DNA of 64,000 nt from Kangiella sp. (GCA_028284185.1 JANQSG010000018.1:179642-243641); one strand, 5' to 3'. Positions 49,749 through 58,662 are shown, numbered from the stretch's first letter. Translations and numbers: made by a program. The notes: generated from the sequence alone by a model not told the origin.

Positions 49749-49792
49749 ATTCACAACAATTTCACGTTGATTTGCATAAATTGTTCAAAAAA
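49749..49792 (+). promoter_or_regulatory. In-phase 11-bp repeats in the divergent promoter of the desaturase operon
   Basis: ATTCACAACAA (49749-49759), TTTCACGTTGA (49760-49770), TTTGCATAAAT (49771-49781) and TGTTCAAAAAA (49782-49792). The first fits nTnnACAnnnn exactly, the second with one change, and both TTCAC cores are 11 bp apart as upstream of ybgA. TTCACA could be a -35 box with CATAAA as -10. Confidence 0.45.
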
Positions 49793-49807
49793 TAGCTGAA
49801 TATACCA

Positions 49808-50725
49808 ATGAAAAATTGGCTTGATAATGCTGAAAATCATATCGGCAGCCAAAGTTCTAACCTAGATCAAGTGGATTGGGGAAGGGTAATCCCTTTCATT
49901 TTATTACACCTAGTTTGCTTATTTGGACTTATAACTGGCGTTAGTACTACTGCTATCATAATTTGTATCGTGAGTTACTTGATCAGAATGTTTGCAATAA
50001 CTGCTTTTTATCACCGGTATTTTTCCCATAAAAGTTTTAAAACTCATAGATTAACTCAATTCCTATTTGCATTTTTGGGTACTACTGCTACTCAGCGAGG
50101 CCCATTATGGTGGGCTGCACATCATCGTCATCATCATATACATTCAGATACAGAAGCCGATAGCCATTCGCCTAAAGCCGGTTTTTGGAATAGCCATATG
50201 CTATGGTTCTTAAATAAAAGAAACTTTCCTACAAAATGGCAAAGGATAAAAGATTTTGCACAATATAAAGAGTTACGTTGGCTGGACCGCTTTGACATAA
50301 TTCCGCCGATTCTATTTGCCACAATGATATTCATACTCGGAATATTTATAGAAAATTATTTCCCGGAAGCTGGTGCCAGTCGTTGGCAAATCCTGATATG
50401 GGGTTATTTCATTTCAACATTAATGCTGGCTCATGTTACTTATAGCATAAATTCGGTTGCTCATCGCTGGGGCAGTAAACGTTTTGATACTCATGACGAA
50501 AGTCGTAATAATTTTTTTCTGGCTATTCTGACTCTTGGTGAAGGTTGGCACAATAATCACCACAAATTTCCTTCTTCAGCGCGACAAGGCATTTATTGGT
50601 GGGAATTCGATCTAAGTTATTATTTGCTTTGTTTGATGAAGGCCATGGGGCTAATTTGGGATGTTAAAAAACATGATTTGGCTAAGGTCAATCAAGAACA
50701 AGTCACAGAGAACTCTGCATCATGA
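49808..50725 (+). CDS. Membrane acyl-chain desaturase (acyl-CoA delta-9 desaturase family)
   Basis: 305 residues. Di-iron histidine boxes: HRYFSH (69-74), HHRHHH (105-110) and HNNHH (248-252), with extra His at about 219. Four membrane helices are visible (about 28-65 as a pair, 165-182, 195-215). Family members introduce a cis double bond into acyl-CoA or phospholipid acyl chains using O2. It is the first gene of the operon and overlaps the FAD enzyme by 4 bp. Confidence 0.93.
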   Translation: MKNWLDNAENHIGSQSSNLDQVDWGRVIPFILLHLVCLFGLITGVSTTAIIICIVSYLIRMFAITAFYHRYFSHKSFKTHRLTQFLFAFLGTTATQRGPLWWAAHHRHHHIHSDTEADSHSPKAGFWNSHMLWFLNKRNFPTKWQRIKDFAQYKELRWLDRFDIIPPILFATMIFILGIFIENYFPEAGASRWQILIWGYFISTLMLAHVTYSINSVAHRWGSKRFDTHDESRNNFFLAILTLGEGWHNNHHKFPSSARQGIYWWEFDLSYYLLCLMKAMGLIWDVKKHDLAKVNQEQVTENSAS

Positions 50726-51969
50726 ACATAGCTGTTATTGGAGCTGGAGTTTCGGGTATTACTGCAGCAGAAAGGTTAGCAGAAAATCACCAGGTCACTT
50801 TATTTGAAAAAGAATCAAAAGTTGGAGGGCATGCTGATACCCAACATATAGAGGTTGATGGCAAGCTACTAGCAGTAGATACAGGATTTATTGTTTTCAA
50901 TCCAGAGAATTATCCAACTTTCTTTGAATTGTTAAGGAAGTATAAAGTGCCTTATAAAGATAGTGATATGAGTTTTTCTGTATCCAATCAATTAAATGGG
51001 CTTGAATATAATGCTACATCCATCAGACAGTTATTTTGCCAGAAATCAAACTTATTTAAACTTAGCTTTTATCGAATGATATTTGATATCTTTAGGTTTT
51101 ACCGCGAAGCACCAAGTTTGCTTAATGATGACTTAGAGATAAGCTTAGGTGCTTATCTTAAGAAAAATAAATACAGTGAAAATTTTGTAACCAATCATAT
51201 TATTCCAATGACTTGTGCTTTATGGTCTGGTGATGCGGCTAGAATTATGGATTTTCCTGCACGATATTTAGTTGCTTTTATGAATAACCACAAAATGCTC
51301 CAGGTGTCTAATCGTCCAATATGGAAAACTATTGAAGGAGGCTCAGAAAAATATCTTTCGGCTATATTAGAAAATGCAAAGTTTGAAGTCGAAGCAGGTA
51401 TTGATATCAAATCTATTGAAAGAAGTGAGCAAAGTGTAAGTGTTAAGTTTGATGATAAAATTGCATATTTTGATAAGATTATTTTTGCTTGTCACTCTGA
51501 TCAGGCCTTGAATTTATTGGAAGAACCAAGTGATGAAGAACGGTCTGTGCTAGGTTCTATTCAATATCAAGAAAATGAAATCCTGTTGCACTCTGATGAA
51601 AATGCTCTACCAAAGAACAAGAGTGCTTGGGCGAGCTGGAATGTATTAATAGATAAAAAAACAACTGAACTTTGTCGTGTAAGTTACTATATGAATTTAT
51701 TGCAATCATTGGATGTTAAAACACCTATAATTGTTAGTCTTAATATGGCAGATAAAATTGATCCAAAGAAAGTATGGAAAAAAATTAATTATCATCATCC
51801 TATATATAATAAAAAAACCATTGCTGCTCAACAAAAGAAAGGCCTGATACAGGGTAAAAAAAATGCCTATTATTGTGGTGCTTATTGGGGGTGGGGCTTT
51901 CATGAGGATGGTGCTCTGAGTGGTAAACAAGCAGCTCAGCAGTTATTAAAGGATTCAACAAATGATTAA
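50722..51969 (+). CDS. FAD-dependent amine-oxidase-like oxidoreductase of lipid cluster
   Basis: 415 residues. Dinucleotide-binding start MNIAVIGAGVSGITAAERLA and acidic strand end VTLFEKESKVGGHADT; GFIVFNPENYPTFFELL follows. Towards the C-terminus YYCGAYWGWGFHEDGALSGKQAA closes the FAD site. This subfamily (NAD/FAD-binding, with DUF1365 and Cfa neighbours) is thought to desaturate or oxidise modified acyl chains; the exact reaction is inference. It overlaps the genes on both sides (4 and 8 bp). Confidence 0.92.
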   Translation: MNIAVIGAGVSGITAAERLAENHQVTLFEKESKVGGHADTQHIEVDGKLLAVDTGFIVFNPENYPTFFELLRKYKVPYKDSDMSFSVSNQLNGLEYNATSIRQLFCQKSNLFKLSFYRMIFDIFRFYREAPSLLNDDLEISLGAYLKKNKYSENFVTNHIIPMTCALWSGDAARIMDFPARYLVAFMNNHKMLQVSNRPIWKTIEGGSEKYLSAILENAKFEVEAGIDIKSIERSEQSVSVKFDDKIAYFDKIIFACHSDQALNLLEEPSDEERSVLGSIQYQENEILLHSDENALPKNKSAWASWNVLIDKKTTELCRVSYYMNLLQSLDVKTPIIVSLNMADKIDPKKVWKKINYHHPIYNKKTIAAQQKKGLIQGKKNAYYCGAYWGWGFHEDGALSGKQAAQQLLKDSTND

Positions 51970-52729
51970 GCAAGGATTTTATAAGGGACAAATTAGACAT
52001 AAACGCTATCAACCTAAGATACATCAGTTTAGCTATAAGATGTATTGGAGTTTGTTGGATTTGGATAAGCTGCAACAAACATTTAAACAAAATAAACTTT
52101 GGTCGATAGAGCATTGGAATTTGGTATCCTTTTTCCGCAAAGATTTCCACTATCTAGAAAATTTAACCAACAAGCAATCAATTATCGAAACTATTAAAAA
52201 ACGAACTGGCTATGATTTTATTGGTAAGGTTTATTTGCTCTCACACTTACGTTATTTGGGGTATAACTTCAACTCAGTGACTTTTTATTTTTGTATCGGT
52301 GAACGAGGTCTTGAATTTATTATATCTGAGATAACTAATACTCCTTGGGGGGAGCGTTACCCTTATATTCTCGATTGTAGAGAAATTAATGGTGAAAACT
52401 ATCAGTTTGATTTTAAGAAAGTTTTTCATATATCACCATTTATCAATATGGATATGGATTATCAGTGGGGTTTCTTTTTTTATAACGAAGAGCTCAGAAT
52501 TCATATGGTAGTAAGGAATCCAGAGCAAGGTAAAATTTTTGACGCTACTTTCACAGGCCATTTCTTACCATTAAATTCGAGCAATATGACTAAGATTGCA
52601 ATAAGACATCCATTGCAACCTATAAAAATGATTTTTGGTATTTACTGGCAAGCGATGAAAATTTGGTTAAAGCGAATACCAGTTTTTGATCATCCTGGAC
52701 GTTCTGATAAGCATTGCTGTAATAAATAA
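51962..52729 (+). CDS. DUF1365 family protein
   Basis: 255 residues, no membrane segment evident. Family hallmarks: YKGQIRHKRYQPKIHQFSYK at the start, YLLSHLRYLGYNFNSVTFYFC, NTPWGERYPYIL, KVFHISPFINMDMDYQW, and the C-terminal IFGIYWQAMKIWLKRIPVFDHP. Function unknown. The gene is almost always between an FAD oxidoreductase and a Cfa-type methyltransferase, as here. Confidence 0.95.
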   Translation: MIKQGFYKGQIRHKRYQPKIHQFSYKMYWSLLDLDKLQQTFKQNKLWSIEHWNLVSFFRKDFHYLENLTNKQSIIETIKKRTGYDFIGKVYLLSHLRYLGYNFNSVTFYFCIGERGLEFIISEITNTPWGERYPYILDCREINGENYQFDFKKVFHISPFINMDMDYQWGFFFYNEELRIHMVVRNPEQGKIFDATFTGHFLPLNSSNMTKIAIRHPLQPIKMIFGIYWQAMKIWLKRIPVFDHPGRSDKHCCNK

Positions 52730-52741
52730 GAGGAATATTAA

Positions 52742-54010
52742 ATGGAAGATTTTCAATTAACGGTCGAGATGGAAAAAAATAATATCAGGCCTTCCAGGCT
52801 CCAGACATTTATTCGAGCTAAGGTTATTGAACAATTAGCTCAAATAAAACAAGCAACAATATGGGTTGAAGACCCTGTGGGCAATTATGTGGTAGGAGAG
52901 AGCTCACAGTTGGAAGTCAGATTAAAAATCAATAACTTAGATTTTTATCAGCGAGTTGCACTACATGGAAGTATTGGTGCGGCAGAATCTTACATGCAAC
53001 AAGAGTGGCGAGTTGATGATTTAACAAAGTTGATACGAGTCTTTGTGATTAATCGTGATTTACTTGATGGTATGGAATCTGGTTTGGCTGCTTTTAAGAA
53101 TAACATTCTGAAATTTTGGCATTTTTTGAATCGCAATAATGTTGTTGGCAGTAAAAAGAATATTGCAGCCCACTACGATTTGGGTAATGAATTTTTTAAG
53201 TTGTTTTTAGATAAACACCTTATGTACTCTTCAGCAATTTTCACTGATAAGACAAATAATTTAGAACTGGCATCTGAGTTAAAAATTAAGACAGTTTGTG
53301 AAAAGCTTGATTTAAAGGAAAGTGACCATTTACTAGAAATAGGAACCGGTTGGGGTGGTATGGCTATTTATGCTGCTAAACACTATGGCTGTCAGGTGAC
53401 AACCACAACTATTTCAGAGCAACAATATCAATATGTTAAGAAACGAATTAAAGAAGAAAAACTAGAAAGTAAGATCCAATTACTCAAGAAGGATTATCGA
53501 TTGCTTGAAGGAAGTTTTGATAAGTTAGTATCTATAGAAATGATAGAAGCCGTAGGCCATCATTATCTTGATACTTATATAAATAAATGCAGTGATTTAC
53601 TAAAAGAAAATGGTTTAGCACTTATTCAAGCAATTACTATAGAAGATCATCGTTATCAGCAGGCTCTTAAGTCAGTTGACTTTATAAAGCGTTATATTTT
53701 CCCAGGAAGTTTTATTCCATGTGTTTCTGCTATTCTGCAGTCAGCTGCCAAGGTCAGCCAACTGCGGTTAATTAACCTAGAAGACTTTGGTGAAAGTTAT
53801 GCCAAAACCTTAAAAGAGTGGCGCTTGAGGTTTATGCAAAAAACGGATCAAGTTAGAGTCCAAGGATTTGATGAAGCTTTTATAAAAATGTGGGAATTCT
53901 ATTTTTGCTATTGTGAAGGTGGATTTATCGAGAAAGCTATTAGTGATGTGCATTTACTTTTTGCAAAGCCAATCAATAAGAGGCAACAATGGTTAGTCAA
54001 AACATATTAA
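52742..54010 (+). CDS. Cyclopropane-fatty-acyl-phospholipid synthase family methyltransferase (first copy)
   Basis: 422 residues. The N-terminal domain (about 1-125) is as in Cfa. AAHYDLGNEFFKLFLDKHLMYS (about 140), SAM motif LLEIGTGWGGMAIYAAKHYG, SIEMIEAVGHHYL, and RYIFPGSFIPCVSAI (the Cfa active-site region) follow. It transfers a methyl(ene) group from SAM to the double bond of phospholipid acyl chains; product may be cyclopropane or methylated alkene. GAGG precedes the start, and the 3' end overlaps the DUF2878 gene by 22 bp. Confidence 0.94.
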   Translation: MEDFQLTVEMEKNNIRPSRLQTFIRAKVIEQLAQIKQATIWVEDPVGNYVVGESSQLEVRLKINNLDFYQRVALHGSIGAAESYMQQEWRVDDLTKLIRVFVINRDLLDGMESGLAAFKNNILKFWHFLNRNNVVGSKKNIAAHYDLGNEFFKLFLDKHLMYSSAIFTDKTNNLELASELKIKTVCEKLDLKESDHLLEIGTGWGGMAIYAAKHYGCQVTTTTISEQQYQYVKKRIKEEKLESKIQLLKKDYRLLEGSFDKLVSIEMIEAVGHHYLDTYINKCSDLLKENGLALIQAITIEDHRYQQALKSVDFIKRYIFPGSFIPCVSAILQSAAKVSQLRLINLEDFGESYAKTLKEWRLRFMQKTDQVRVQGFDEAFIKMWEFYFCYCEGGFIEKAISDVHLLFAKPINKRQQWLVKTY

Positions 54011-54543
54011 ATAAATTGCTTAATTTTGGTTTGTTTCAACTCTTATGGTTCACCATCATACTTGGTGTTGCCAGTGATATGATTTGGCCTGCTTTATTAG
54101 CCTTTTTATCGTTTTTAATTATTCACTTTGTAACTAGCTATAATCCAGGTGAGGATGCTAAGTTAATTGTTATTAGTTTAGTACTAGGCTTGATTTTAGA
54201 TAGCATATGGCAATTAAGTGGTTTAATAGAATATAAACATTCAGCTCTATTTTTTCCATTTGCTCCTTATTGGATTTTATTACTTTGGATAGCTTTTGCT
54301 ATGACCTTAAAACACTCAATGCAATGGGTATTTCAATATAAAAAACTTGCTATAGTTTTTGCGGCTTTAGGTGGCACCTTATCCTATTTTGCTGCTGAAC
54401 GGCTCGGTGCTATTGAAATACTTCATCCATTTCTTGCGATGTTTTTTCTTTCTTTTAGTTGGGCCATTGTGATGGCAATCCTCGTAGACTATGAAGTATT
54501 CTTTTCTGCGGATTCTTCGAATAAGGAACTTCCTCTTGGCTAG
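53989..54543 (+). CDS. DUF2878 family membrane protein
   Basis: 184 residues, five to six helices. Recognisable: FQLLWFTIILGVASDMIWP, GLILDSIWQLSGLI, FAPYWILLLWIAFAMTLKHSM, and LGAIEILHP. Function unknown; recurrent partner of DUF1365/Cfa genes. Starts inside the Cfa gene (22 bp overlap). Confidence 0.9.
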   Translation: MVSQNILNKLLNFGLFQLLWFTIILGVASDMIWPALLAFLSFLIIHFVTSYNPGEDAKLIVISLVLGLILDSIWQLSGLIEYKHSALFFPFAPYWILLLWIAFAMTLKHSMQWVFQYKKLAIVFAALGGTLSYFAAERLGAIEILHPFLAMFFLSFSWAIVMAILVDYEVFFSADSSNKELPLG

Positions 54544-55312
54544 TTATGAATCATTGATAGTCTGTTTATTCTTGTGTATTGGTTTGCAACTGATAGCTTG
54601 GCTTTGGCAGATCAAAACCGAGAATACAGATATTGTGGATATTACTTGGTCATTGTTAATGGCTAGCTGTGGATTAATTTATTTCTTTTATAGTGCTAGA
54701 ACTAATTTTCACCATTATATAATTTTACTCATTCCAGTGATTTGGTATGGACGCTTAACTATTCAGTTAGTATTACGTTATCGAATTAAGCATGAAGATG
54801 GCCGTTATCGCCAGTTAAGGGCTCACTGGAAACATAATACTCAAACGAAATATTTGATTTTTTTCTTATTTCAAGCCTTTCTAGCCTTTCTATTTAGCAT
54901 TTCAGCTTATGGTTTAAGTCAAATTAACTCAGAACCAAATCTTTTAGATTGGATGGCAATAGGGGTTATTTTTATGGCTTTGATTGGAGTAACACAATCG
55001 GATTGGCAACTTTATCAATTCAAACGAAATCCTGATAATAAAGACCAGGTCTGTGATCGAGGCTGGTGGCGCTATTCTCGCCATCCAAATTACTTTTTTG
55101 AATGGTTGCATTGGCTTGCTTATCCAATGTTAGCTTTTTCTGAAGCAAACTTTTGGTATATGAGTGTTCTTCCATTGTTGATGTTAATTTTTCTGTTGAA
55201 ACTTACCGGAATCCCTTTTAATGAGGCACAAAATATCAGAAGTAAAGGTGATAAGTATCGCCATTACCAAAATCGAACCAATAAATTCTTCCCATTTATT
55301 CCTAAATATTGA
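54536..55312 (+). CDS. DUF1295 family membrane protein (steroid 5-alpha-reductase-like)
   Basis: TTG 54536 is taken as start: AAGGA lies 8 bases upstream and the overlap with the DUF2878 stop is only 8 bp. The in-frame ATG 54491 would create a 53-bp overlap. 258 residues, about six helices. VDITWSLLMA near the start, RYRIKHEDGRYRQLRAHW, and the C-terminal CDRGWWRYSRHPNYFFEWLHW with KGDKYRHYQNRTNKFFP are diagnostic of DUF1295. By homology an NADPH-dependent ene-reductase or methyltransferase-like enzyme acting on lipids. Confidence 0.92.
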   Translation: MASYESLIVCLFLCIGLQLIAWLWQIKTENTDIVDITWSLLMASCGLIYFFYSARTNFHHYIILLIPVIWYGRLTIQLVLRYRIKHEDGRYRQLRAHWKHNTQTKYLIFFLFQAFLAFLFSISAYGLSQINSEPNLLDWMAIGVIFMALIGVTQSDWQLYQFKRNPDNKDQVCDRGWWRYSRHPNYFFEWLHWLAYPMLAFSEANFWYMSVLPLLMLIFLLKLTGIPFNEAQNIRSKGDKYRHYQNRTNKFFPFIPKY

Positions 55313-55321
55313 GAAACTATT

Positions 55322-56356
55322 ATGTTAGCCCAAGCAATTAAATTGATAGAGAAAGGATTATTACCAGACACTTTAGTACGATCAGGAATTAAACGTCTTT
55401 GTGAACAACGCCTAAAAGAGCAGTATGCCAATGATTGTGAGCAACAAGCAGAGCAATATCATCAATTTTGGCAGGGGTTAAAACAAAGTCAGATAGCTAT
55501 TAAAACACAACAAGCTAATGAGCAGCATTATGAAGTACCAACAGAGTTTTTCAAATATGCACTTGGTAAAAATTTAAAATACAGTAGTTGTTTTTGGGAG
55601 CAAAGAATTAGTGATCTAACACAAGCTGAAGAAAAGATGCTTGAGCTTTACTGTGAGCGAGGAAATTTCTCAGATGGCCAAAAGATTCTAGAACTTGGTT
55701 GTGGTTGGGGTTCATTAAGCTTATATTTAGCGAAGAAATACCCTAAGAGCCAAATATTAGGTATTTCAAACTCGATAACGCAAGGCCAATATATCACGCA
55801 ACAAGCTAATTTACTTGGTCTGAATAATTTGAAGATTGTTACTCAGGATATTAATCAATTTGATTCTGTAGAAGAGTTTGATCGAATTATCTCTATTGAA
55901 ATGTTTGAGCATGTTCGAAATTATCAAGAATTATTTTCAAAAATTAGTTCCTGGCTTAAATCTGATGGCCAATTGTTTTTACATGTCTTTTGTCATCGTT
56001 ATCTAATGTATCCGTATGAAGAAGAGGGTGAAGATAATTGGATGGGTCGATATTTCTTTAGCGGTGGTCAAATGCCAGCAGCAGATACTTTTTTATTATT
56101 TCAGCAGGATCTACAGTTGGATAAACGCTGGCTGATTAATGGTCAACATTATGAAAAAACATCGAACGCTTGGTTAGCGAATATGGATAAGCATAGAGAG
56201 GAAATCATGCCAATTTTTGAGAAGACTTATGGTAAGGATTTTGCTCCTGTCTGGTTTCAGCGTTGGCGCATATTCTTTATGGCATGTGCTGAATTGTTCG
56301 GCTATGCTAAAGGCAATGAGTGGATGGTTGCTCATTATCGTTTTGTAAAAAGGTAA
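55322..56356 (+). CDS. Second Cfa/CNMT-like SAM-dependent methyltransferase
   Basis: 344 residues, a different subfamily from the first copy. NEQHYEVPTEFFKYALGKNL and KYSSCFWEQ resemble plant coclaurine N-methyltransferase-type Cfa relatives. SAM motif ILELGCGWGSLSLYLAKKYP (about 122) and SIEMFEHVRNYQELF follow; HVFCHRYLMYPYEEE and NWMGRYFFSGGQMPA lie in the lid region. It lacks the long Cfa N-terminal domain. Probably methylates an acyl chain or lipid product of the operon. 9 bp after the DUF1295 gene, 9 bp before the kinase. Confidence 0.92.
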   Translation: MLAQAIKLIEKGLLPDTLVRSGIKRLCEQRLKEQYANDCEQQAEQYHQFWQGLKQSQIAIKTQQANEQHYEVPTEFFKYALGKNLKYSSCFWEQRISDLTQAEEKMLELYCERGNFSDGQKILELGCGWGSLSLYLAKKYPKSQILGISNSITQGQYITQQANLLGLNNLKIVTQDINQFDSVEEFDRIISIEMFEHVRNYQELFSKISSWLKSDGQLFLHVFCHRYLMYPYEEEGEDNWMGRYFFSGGQMPAADTFLLFQQDLQLDKRWLINGQHYEKTSNAWLANMDKHREEIMPIFEKTYGKDFAPVWFQRWRIFFMACAELFGYAKGNEWMVAHYRFVKR

Positions 56357-56365
56357 GTCTGGCTA

Positions 56366-57649
56366 ATGACAAAAAAACCTAAAGGAATACATTATAAGCT
56401 ATTTAAGGTCATGGGAATCCAATTGGTCTTAATCAGTTTGGTAACTTTATTGGGTGTTTATGTGGCAGGAAAGGTTGTTGAAGACGTTTTAGTTAAGCAA
56501 GCTTTAGAAGGTGAAGCAGCTTTTTTTTGGGAACATTACGAAAAGGATGCTGATTTTAATTTACCTAATACTTTAAATTTAACAGGTTATTTCAGTCATA
56601 CTTCAAGTGTGATGTCTATTCCAAAACATCTTAACTTATTAGAACCTGGATATCATAGAGTCAACTTAGAGAATGGCCGTCCTTTAGTGCATGTTTCTGA
56701 TAATAATGGTAAACGTTTATATTTGGTATTTGAGGAGGGGCAGGTTTCACGTTTAGCCTTTTATTTTGGTATAGCTCCTTTGGCTTTTGTGTTATTGGTA
56801 ATTTATTTGCCGGCTTGGGTTAGTTATATGATGTCCAAGCGAGCTATTTCTCCGGTGATTAAATTGGCCAAGAAAATGGATGAAGTTCAAGTATCTGCAT
56901 CTTCTGATCTGGATTTGGATTTTTCTGATATGGAAAAAAATGCTGATGCAGAAGTCATCTCTTTGTTAGGTGCTTTCAAGCACTATGCTAGCCAAGTTAG
57001 AGAATACGTTAAAAGAGAAAAGAATTTTACTCGTTACGCCAGTCATGAATTAAGAACTCCTTTAGCTGTTATGAAAGGCTCGGTAGCCTTGTTAGAAAAG
57101 CAATCATTAGAAGCACACTCTCAGAAGGTCTTGAGCCGGATGAAAATGGTAATTTTGGATATGGAACATCTGATAGAATCATTATTAATTTTATCTCGTA
57201 ATCAATCAATTGTCGTACCAAATGAACTGGTAAATATAAATCAATTGATCGAAAGAGAGGTCGCACAGTTAAAAGAACAGAGTCAGCCGCACTCTGTTTC
57301 GATAGAACTCATACAAAAAGAAAAGGCTCATTTAAAAATTCCCGAGCGTTTACTTTCAATTTGTCTAAGTAATATTATTGGTAATGCCATTAATTATTCT
57401 CCTGGGGGTCATATAAAAATTATCGTCACCTGTTCAGGAGTTACTGTAAAAGATAATGGTATAGGTATGTCTGAAGAAATTTTAAGCAAAATTTTTGCAC
57501 CGTTTTATCGGGGTGATAGAGAAGATGAGATAGTTAGAGGGTATGGGCTTGGTATGTCCATAGTCAAGACCATTTGTGACCGCATGAATTGGCAGCTGGA
57601 TATTAAAAGTCAGTTGGGTAAAGGAACTAGTGTGAAGATTGGTTTATAA
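56366..57649 (+). CDS. Sensor histidine kinase
   Basis: 427 residues. Helix 1 at about 16-38, periplasmic domain of about 95 residues, helix 2 at about 134-156, a HAMP-like linker, HisKA with phospho-acceptor His227 (ASHELRTP), and HATPase with Asn340 (NIIGNAINYS) and DNGIGM (363-368). GYGLGMSIVK is the G2 box. As the last gene of the lipid operon it is probably tuned to membrane state, but the ligand is unknown. The cognate regulator is tail-to-tail, 3 bp away. Confidence 0.92.
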   Translation: MTKKPKGIHYKLFKVMGIQLVLISLVTLLGVYVAGKVVEDVLVKQALEGEAAFFWEHYEKDADFNLPNTLNLTGYFSHTSSVMSIPKHLNLLEPGYHRVNLENGRPLVHVSDNNGKRLYLVFEEGQVSRLAFYFGIAPLAFVLLVIYLPAWVSYMMSKRAISPVIKLAKKMDEVQVSASSDLDLDFSDMEKNADAEVISLLGAFKHYASQVREYVKREKNFTRYASHELRTPLAVMKGSVALLEKQSLEAHSQKVLSRMKMVILDMEHLIESLLILSRNQSIVVPNELVNINQLIEREVAQLKEQSQPHSVSIELIQKEKAHLKIPERLLSICLSNIIGNAINYSPGGHIKIIVTCSGVTVKDNGIGMSEEILSKIFAPFYRGDREDEIVRGYGLGMSIVKTICDRMNWQLDIKSQLGKGTSVKIGL

Positions 57650-57652
57650 CTT

Positions 57653-58333
57653 TCAAGGAGCCTCAATTTTAAGACCTAGACTAGGTAAGGTATGCAGTAA
57701 TTTTTCTGAAAATGGTTTGTCTATAACTTTCCGTAAATTATAAAGGTGGCTACGTAATACATCACTATTGGGTACTAAATCGCCCCAAAGCTCACGTTCA
57801 AGCTCTTGTTTAGTAACAACTTCAGGAGAGCGCCGCATTAATAACTTTAAAATATGCAAGCCCGTAGGTGATAATTTTAAAGTTTGTTGCTGACGTTTAA
57901 CGGTTAAAGTTTTGAGATTAAAGGTTAAATCATGAATTTCAAGAGTGGCTGCTTCTAAGTCACCCTTAAAGCGTCGAATAATTGCATTCAAACGAGCATC
58001 CAACTCTTCAAAATCAAATGGCTTAATTAAATAATCATCTGCACCTGCATCAAACCCTTCAAGTTTATCTTCAAGTTGATCGCGAGCGGTTAACATTAGA
58101 ATAGGTATATCTGATTGAGACTCATTACGTATTCTTTTACAAATTTCGAAGCCGTCTAAACCAGGAAGCATCACATCAAGTACTAATGCATCATATTGGT
58201 TTTCTAAAGCCAATTGTAAACCAGTCTTGCCGTCCATAGCGTAGTCCACTATGTAGCCACAGGCTTCTAGATATTCTCCTGTTGTTGCTGCTAATTCAGC
58301 GTGGTCTTCAACTAATAAAATACTGTAAGCCAT
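57653..58333 (-). CDS. OmpR/PhoB-family response regulator
   Basis: 226 residues. Receiver domain with phospho-acceptor Asp53 (VLDVMLPGLDG), acidic pocket (VEDH) and Lys104 (IKPF). The C-terminal winged helix (about 130-226) carries the DNA-reading ELWGDLVPNSDVLRSHLYNLRK. Likely partner of the adjacent kinase. It lies 17 bp downstream of yhbY on the same strand, so it may be co-transcribed with that housekeeping gene. Confidence 0.95.
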   Translation of the reverse strand: MAYSILLVEDHAELAATTGEYLEACGYIVDYAMDGKTGLQLALENQYDALVLDVMLPGLDGFEICKRIRNESQSDIPILMLTARDQLEDKLEGFDAGADDYLIKPFDFEELDARLNAIIRRFKGDLEAATLEIHDLTFNLKTLTVKRQQQTLKLSPTGLHILKLLMRRSPEVVTKQELERELWGDLVPNSDVLRSHLYNLRKVIDKPFSEKLLHTLPSLGLKIEAP

Positions 58334-58350
58334 ACTATGGTGTGATTTCT

Positions 58351-58662
58351 CTATTTCTTTGGCAAAATAATTTTTGGTTCTTTTGCGGTACGATAAAGTA
58401 CTAGATTATGACCAATAACGTGAATTTTATGTGCATTGGTTTTTTTACATAAATAGTCAATAATTTCGCTTTTATCTTCACGATCTTCGGCACGAACTTT
58501 AACTTTGATTAGTTCATGATGATTAAGAGCGCGCTCTAATTCTTCGAGTAAGCTTTCAGTAACACCGTTTCCGCCAACCATTACTACAGGTTTGAGGTTA
58601 TGAGCTTCACCGCGTAGAAATTTGAGTTGATTTTTGCTTAAGATTTTGTCTGATTGAACCAT
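58351..58662 (-). CDS. yhbY: Ribosome assembly RNA-binding protein YhbY
   Basis: 103 residues, CRM domain: LRGEAHNLKPVVMVGGNGVTESLLEELERALNHHELIKVKV with the GxxG RNA-binding loop, and IGHNLVLYRTAKEPKI at the end. Binds pre-50S subunits. Divergent from rlmE, as in most gammaproteobacteria. Confidence 0.96.
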   Translation of the reverse strand: MVQSDKILSKNQLKFLRGEAHNLKPVVMVGGNGVTESLLEELERALNHHELIKVKVRAEDREDKSEIIDYLCKKTNAHKIHVIGHNLVLYRTAKEPKIILPKK

